From JAGPUQ01 sp050250395 (GTDB lineage Bacteria; Pseudomonadota; Gammaproteobacteria; Pseudomonadales; Porticoccaceae), in contig JBFWOQ010000060.1 of assembly GCA_050250395.1 (NCBI GenBank), forward strand, positions 1-10,517: a stretch of DNA of 10,517 nucleotides, read 5' to 3'. Of this stretch, positions 7,569 to 10,517 are shown piece by piece. The notes under the pieces are model-generated. The model did no database searches and had not been told where the DNA came from. It worked only from the letters and a program-made list of their open reading frames with translations. Numbering within the stretch: position 1 is the stretch's first letter; each line of letters begins with the position of its first letter. Both the position numbers and the translations under genes were made by a program.

Positions 7569-7717
7569 GATGTTTTCACCGCGATCCAGGTCCGCCCAAA
7601 TCCACGCCCGAAGCATTCCGCATCGGCGCACCTGCCTGCACCAATGGGCGTTGATCTCGGCAGGCGTTACACTCATTCGCAAAGCCTGAATTGCACTGGC
7701 AACCGCTGGAGAGGCCC

Positions 7718-7927
7718 ATGACTACCGAGATCGTGTTCGTCGTTGAGCAAGCGCCGGAGGGCGGGTATACCGCGCACGCCGCCGGGCATGCGATCTTCAC
7801 CGAAGCCGATGATCTGGAATCGATGCCGGCGCAGGTGCGTGACGCGGTGCATTGTCACTTCGACGAGCACGAACGGCCCAAGTTGATTCGCCTGCACTAT
7901 GTCCGCGACCAGGTGATCGCGGCGTGA
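7718..7927 (+). CDS. hicB: HicB-family antitoxin (short form)
   Basis: This 69-residue protein starts at the ATG at 7718 with GGAG at 7708-7711. It has the N-terminal HicB-like fold: a beta strand IVFVVEQAPEGGYTAHA, AIFTEADDLESMPAQVRDAV, and a closing strand ending PKLIRLHYVRDQVIAA. HicB binds and neutralises HicA. This is the short version, without the C-terminal DNA-binding domain of longer HicBs, and proteins like it are often mislabelled as a dehydrogenase subunit. Whether it can repress its own operon is therefore unclear. It overlaps hicA by 4 bases (GTGA), a standard pairing. No strong promoter is visible upstream; TTGATC at 7651-7656 is a possible -35 without a good -10. Confidence 0.85.
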   Translation: MTTEIVFVVEQAPEGGYTAHAAGHAIFTEADDLESMPAQVRDAVHCHFDEHERPKLIRLHYVRDQVIAA

Positions 7928-8169
7928 GACTGCCGCGCAATCTGGACGCACCGACGCTGGTCAAGGCATTGGCGCACCAAGGCTACGCGGTAGTGCGGCA
8001 AACCGGCAGCCACATTCGCTTGCAGCATGAAGGCCCGCCACGGCATGCCATCACCGTGCCAAACCATGCGCCGCTGCGCCTTGGCACGCTGGCTGCTGTC
8101 CTCGCCGAGGTTGCGCAGCATCAAGGCCTATCGCGCGAACAACTACTCGAGCGGCTGTTTGGCGGCTGA
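7924..8169 (+). CDS. hicA: HicA-family mRNA interferase toxin
   Basis: HicA toxins bind and cleave mRNA in a ribosome-independent way and are held inactive by HicB. The GTG at 7924 overlaps the hicB stop and gives 81 residues. The body fits the small dsRBD-like fold: LVKALAHQGYAVVRQTGSHI, with the catalytic His30 in the GSH motif, then RHAITVPNHAPLRLGTL and an antitoxin-facing helix with VAQHQGLSREQLLERL. The frame is open further upstream, but the GTG gives the normal N-terminus. All key residues are present, so it appears functional. The stop is only 2 bases before the cas4 ATG, so toxin and Cas4 should share an mRNA. Confidence 0.9.
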   Translation: MRLPRNLDAPTLVKALAHQGYAVVRQTGSHIRLQHEGPPRHAITVPNHAPLRLGTLAAVLAEVAQHQGLSREQLLERLFGG

Positions 8170-8171
8170 CC

Positions 8172-8798
8172 ATGGCTGGTGATGAAGGCATACTCCAGGT
8201 ACCGATTTCTGCTCTCCAGCATTGGAGCTACTGCCCGCGCCAATGCGCGTTGATCCATGTCGAGCAGGTGTTTGCCGACAACCTTTACACCGCGCGCGGC
8301 AACGCCGTGCATGCCCTGGTCGACGAGCCCGGCGCCGAACGTAAGGGCACAGTGCGGATCGAACGCGCCATGCCGCTGTGGTGCGATCGCCTTGGTCTGA
8401 TCGGCAAGGCCGATCTGGTCGAGTTCGATGCCAATGGCTCGCCGTATCCGGTGGAGTACAAGCATGGACCGCGACGGCAGACGCAGCACGACGACCTACA
8501 ACTCGCCGCGCAAGCCGTGTGCCTCGAAGAAATGACCGGCATGCCGGTACCTTTAGGCGCGATCTTTCACTTCAGTTCGAGACGTCGCCGCGAAGTGCGT
8601 GTCGATACCTCACTGCGCGCCGCGCTCGCGGAAGCCGTAGAGCGCGTGCGGGCGCTGCTGGATAGCGCCACCCTGCCACCGGCGGTCAACGACGCCCGTT
8701 GCCGGCATTGTTCGTTAGCCGAGCTGTGCCAACCAAAAGCCGTAGCCGAAGCCGGCCGTTACCGTGCCCTGCTGACCGACCTGGAAGCCCCGCCGTGA
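8172..8798 (+). CDS. cas4: Cas4 RecB-like nuclease
   Basis: Cas4 acts with Cas1-Cas2 in adaptation, trimming prespacers and helping to select those with a correct PAM and orientation. The 208-residue protein has the four cysteines of the Fe-S cluster: Cys21 in the YCPRQC motif near the N-terminus, and Cys177, Cys180 and Cys186 in CRHCSLAELC near the end. The RecB-like nuclease residues are His47, Asp81 (GKADLVEF), and Glu95 with Lys97 (VEYKHG), followed by Gln110 in the DDLQLAAQA helix. All are intact. The ATG lies 2 bases after the hicA stop, and the gene overlaps cas1 by 4 bases. The usual neighbour here would be cas7c; instead the toxin-antitoxin island stands in between. Confidence 0.95.
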   Translation: MAGDEGILQVPISALQHWSYCPRQCALIHVEQVFADNLYTARGNAVHALVDEPGAERKGTVRIERAMPLWCDRLGLIGKADLVEFDANGSPYPVEYKHGPRRQTQHDDLQLAAQAVCLEEMTGMPVPLGAIFHFSSRRRREVRVDTSLRAALAEAVERVRALLDSATLPPAVNDARCRHCSLAELCQPKAVAEAGRYRALLTDLEAPP

Positions 8799-9835
8799 GC
8801 AACTACACCCTGCTGAATACGCTCTACGTCACCAGCGCTGGCGCTTATCTGCACCTCGACAACGATACCGTGCGCATCGAAATCGAGCGCGAGACCCGAC
8901 TGCGCGTGCCGCTGCATCACCTGGGCGGCATCGTCGGTTTTGGCGACACCCTAATCTCGCCTGCCCTGATCGGACGCTGCGCCGAGGCTGGAATCGGCAT
9001 GGTCCTGCTCGACCGTAACGGCCGCTTCCGCGCCCGGATCGAAGGACCGGTCAGCGGCAACGTGTTGCTGCGCCGCGCCCAGTTTGAGGCCAGCGCCAGC
9101 GCCGCTGTCAGCTTGACCGTGGCAAGACAAATGGTGCTTGGAAAATTGCGCAACACCCGCGTCGTCGCCCAACGTGGCGCGCGCGAGGCCAAGTCCGGCG
9201 AGGATCGCGCCGCCATCGAGGCAGTCGTCCACAAGTTCGATGCCGCTCTACGCGCGGCGATGGTCGCCGCTGATCTGGATAGCCTGCGCGGTGTCGAGGG
9301 CGAAGCGGCGCGAACCTGGTTCGGCGTTTTCTCGACCTTGGTGCGAACCGATCTGCGGGATGATTTTTCGCTTGCCGGCCGCAGTCGACGGCCACCGCGC
9401 GACCGCATGAACGCGCTGCTGTCGTTCCTCTATACCTTGCTGGTGAACGACTGCCGATCTGCGCTGGAAACCGTTGGCCTGGACCCGCAGTTCGGATTTC
9501 TGCATGCCCTGCGGCCCGGCCGACCGGCGTTGGCACTCGATCTGTGCGAGGAATTCCGAAGCATCCTGGCCGAGCGCGCCGCACTCGCTCTGGTCAATCG
9601 CGGGCAAGTGTCGTCTGGCGACTTCCGCGTAACGGAAGGCGGAGGCGTCCTGCTTGGCGACGATGCACGGCGTACGGTGGCGGTCGCCTGGCAGGAGCGC
9701 AAACAGGAAACGTTGCAACATCCGCTGCTCGAAACCGACGTGCCGCTTGGAATGTTGCCGCAGATCCAGGCGCGCTTGCTGGCCCGTACTCTCCGCGGGG
9801 AGACCACGGCCTATCTGCCATTCATGGCGCGCTGA
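8795..9835 (+). CDS. cas1: Cas1 spacer integrase (type I-C)
   Basis: Cas1 forms the integrase core with Cas2 and joins prespacers to the leader-end repeat. The GTG at 8795, overlapping the cas4 stop, gives 346 residues, normal for type I-C Cas1. An earlier frame opening inside cas4 would not give a Cas1 N-terminus, whereas MSNYTLLNTLYVTSAGAYLH from this GTG does. The metal-binding residues are Glu170 (VEGEAARTWF), His237 (GFLHALRPGR) and Asp249 (DLCEEFR), matching the expected Glu-His-Asp set. The N-terminal beta domain (to about residue 90) and helical C-terminal domain are both complete. cas2 begins 2 bases after its stop. Confidence 0.96.
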   Translation: MSNYTLLNTLYVTSAGAYLHLDNDTVRIEIERETRLRVPLHHLGGIVGFGDTLISPALIGRCAEAGIGMVLLDRNGRFRARIEGPVSGNVLLRRAQFEASASAAVSLTVARQMVLGKLRNTRVVAQRGAREAKSGEDRAAIEAVVHKFDAALRAAMVAADLDSLRGVEGEAARTWFGVFSTLVRTDLRDDFSLAGRSRRPPRDRMNALLSFLYTLLVNDCRSALETVGLDPQFGFLHALRPGRPALALDLCEEFRSILAERAALALVNRGQVSSGDFRVTEGGGVLLGDDARRTVAVAWQERKQETLQHPLLETDVPLGMLPQIQARLLARTLRGETTAYLPFMAR

Positions 9836-9837
9836 TC

Positions 9838-10128
9838 ATGCTGGTAATCGTTTGCTACGATGTATCGACCGAAACCCGAGAAGGCCGACGGCGCCTTCGG
9901 CATGCCGCCAAGGCCTGCGAGCGCGTCGGCCAGCGCGTGCAGAAGTCGGTATTCGAATGCAAAGTCGATCAGGCCCAATATGAAGCACTGGAACGTAGAC
10001 TGCGCGAAATCATCGAAGAAGCAGAGGACTGCCTGCGTTTCTACCGCCTGACCGAACCGGTGCAACTGCATGTCAAGGAATTCGGCAAGTTCAAGGCAAT
10101 CGACTTCGATGGCCCCCTGGTCCTGTAG
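9838..10128 (+). CDS. cas2: Cas2 adaptation subunit
   Basis: Cas2 is the dimeric centre of the Cas1-Cas2 integrase and sets the spacer length. The 96-residue protein begins MLVIVCYDVS, with the conserved Asp8 of the ferredoxin-like fold. It continues with CERVGQRVQKSVFECKVD and the strand RFYRLTEPVQLHVKEFGK, all characteristic of the family. Length is normal. It is the last gene of the operon, and its TAG is followed directly by the leader. Confidence 0.95.
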   Translation: MLVIVCYDVSTETREGRRRLRHAAKACERVGQRVQKSVFECKVDQAQYEALERRLREIIEEAEDCLRFYRLTEPVQLHVKEFGKFKAIDFDGPLVL

Positions 10129-10144
10129 GCGGCGAGGATCGCGC

Positions 10145-10186
10145 GCGCGAACCCCAAGCGCCCGGCAGACCCCGGCAGGTTCGCGC
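10145..10186. repeat. Inverted repeat in the leader, just after cas2
   Basis: GCGCGAACC (10145-10153) and GGTTCGCGC (10178-10186) form a perfect 9-bp stem around a 24-base loop, starting 17 bases after the cas2 stop. No T tract follows, so it is not a standard terminator. It could limit transcription from cas2 into the array or bind a regulator. Confidence 0.4.
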
Positions 10187-10267
10187 ACCCGCCAAAGCAT
10201 TGATTTTGCTGACCTCGCGTCCATAGCCCAAGTCGCGATGGAGAGCGGGCACAGACACCCGAGCAGC

Positions 10268-10289
10268 TTCGCGCATTTTGCGCGAAAAT
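10268..10289. repeat. Overlapping dyads near the leader end
   Basis: TTCGCGCA (10268-10275) and TGCGCGAA (10279-10286) form an 8-bp stem with a 3-base loop. A second dyad, ATTTT/AAAAT, overlaps it at 10275-10289. The element lies about 32 bases before the first repeat, where host factors or Cas1-Cas2 could act. No T tract suggests termination. Confidence 0.4.
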
Positions 10290-10320
10290 CCTCGCGCAGG
10301 CCGTTACTTACAGGCGTGCA

Positions 10321-10517
10321 GTCGCCCGCTTCATCCGAAGCGGGCGCGGATTGAAACATCGTGTTGGACGAGCCTGTCCCGGTTGATATCTGTCGCCCGC
10401 TTCATCCGAAGCGGGCGCGGATTGAAACTTCAGCAGAATCACCTTGGTGACATTGTCATTCGGTCGCCCGCTTCATCCGAAGCGGGCGCGGATTGAAACA
10501 TCCTTCACCGGCACCGG
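10321..10517 (+). CRISPR. Type I-C CRISPR array, leader end (continues past window)
   Basis: Three identical 37-base repeats lie at 10321-10357, 10392-10428 and 10463-10499, separated by two 34-base spacers (10358-10391, 10429-10462). A third spacer is cut off at 10517. Each repeat begins GTCGCC and ends GGATTGAAAC, as in type I-C. Inside it, CGCCCGCTTC and GAAGCGGGCG form a perfect 10-bp stem around an ATCC loop, leaving CGGATTGAAAC as the final 11 bases. Cleavage by Cas5c at the base of the stem would give that 11-base 5' handle, the length known for type I-C. Orientation follows from the GATTGAAAC end and the leader on the cas side. The identical repeats show no decay at this end. Confidence 0.98.

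Larger units (their letters stand above)
10129..10320 (+). promoter_or_regulatory. CRISPR leader
   Basis: The 192 bases between the cas2 stop and the first repeat should contain the array promoter and the site that directs spacer integration. No gene is seen. TTGATT (10200-10205) with CATAGC (10222-10227) is a weak promoter candidate with a 16-base spacer. Two dyads are present and listed separately. The junction with the first repeat reads TTACAGGCGTGCA before the GTCGCC of the repeat. Assignment rests on position; the extent of the functional leader is unknown. Confidence 0.75.

Noticed and set aside
7449..7682. A 77-codon - strand frame over the antitoxin relic as a separate gene.
   Set aside because: Its sequence is rich in Arg/Cys/Trp with no family blocks; the antitoxin blocks are in another frame of the same strand.
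9811..10359. A long - strand open frame (182 codons) running over cas2, the leader and the first repeat.
   Set aside because: It is antisense to an obvious cas2, and long shadow frames are common in GC-rich DNA; no family motif is visible.
10429..10462. Small dyad TCACC/GGTGA within spacer 2 as a regulatory element.
   Set aside because: Five-base arms in a 34-base spacer are unremarkable, and spacer sequence comes from a foreign source.

Overview
The window holds an apparently complete type I-C CRISPR-Cas locus on the + strand. It runs from the last 40 codons of an unrelated flanking gene to the first three repeats of the CRISPR array. Base composition is GC-rich, codons favour G/C in third position, Shine-Dalgarno sites are clear and several genes overlap (GTGA-type junctions). 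This suggests a proteobacterium, most likely a gamma- or betaproteobacterium; no gene here fixes the species, so that is an inference.

Layout: (1) 2-124, the 3' end of an unidentified flanking gene. (2) 125-476, no convincing gene. (3) 477-920, a short Cas3-type HD-nuclease fragment, truncated and overlapping the start of the real cas3. (4) 899-6992, the interference module cas3-cas5c-cas8c-cas7c, tightly packed. A strong ribosome binding site inside cas8c marks the probable separate start of the small subunit Cas11c (5674-6090). (5) 6993-8169, a toxin-antitoxin island inserted exactly between the interference and adaptation modules. It holds a decayed antitoxin/ParE-RelE-type toxin pair on the - strand, then an intact hicB-hicA pair on the + strand that runs almost directly into cas4. 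(6) 8172-10128, the adaptation module cas4-cas1-cas2. (7) 10129-10320, a leader with two dyad elements. (8) From 10321, a CRISPR array of 37-bp repeats with a 10-bp perfect stem and 34-bp spacers, cut off by the window end.

How the parts work together: Cas4, Cas1 and Cas2 would select and integrate new spacers at the leader end. The array transcript would be cut by Cas5c, which takes the place of Cas6 in type I-C and keeps the Y-K-H triad here. crRNA would assemble with Cas7c, Cas8c, Cas11c and Cas5c into Cascade, and Cas3 would be recruited to degrade the target. The core system is of a known type. The less usual parts are the toxin-antitoxin cassette joined to cas4, the older dead cassette beside it, the HD fragment in front of cas3 and the long-stem repeat.
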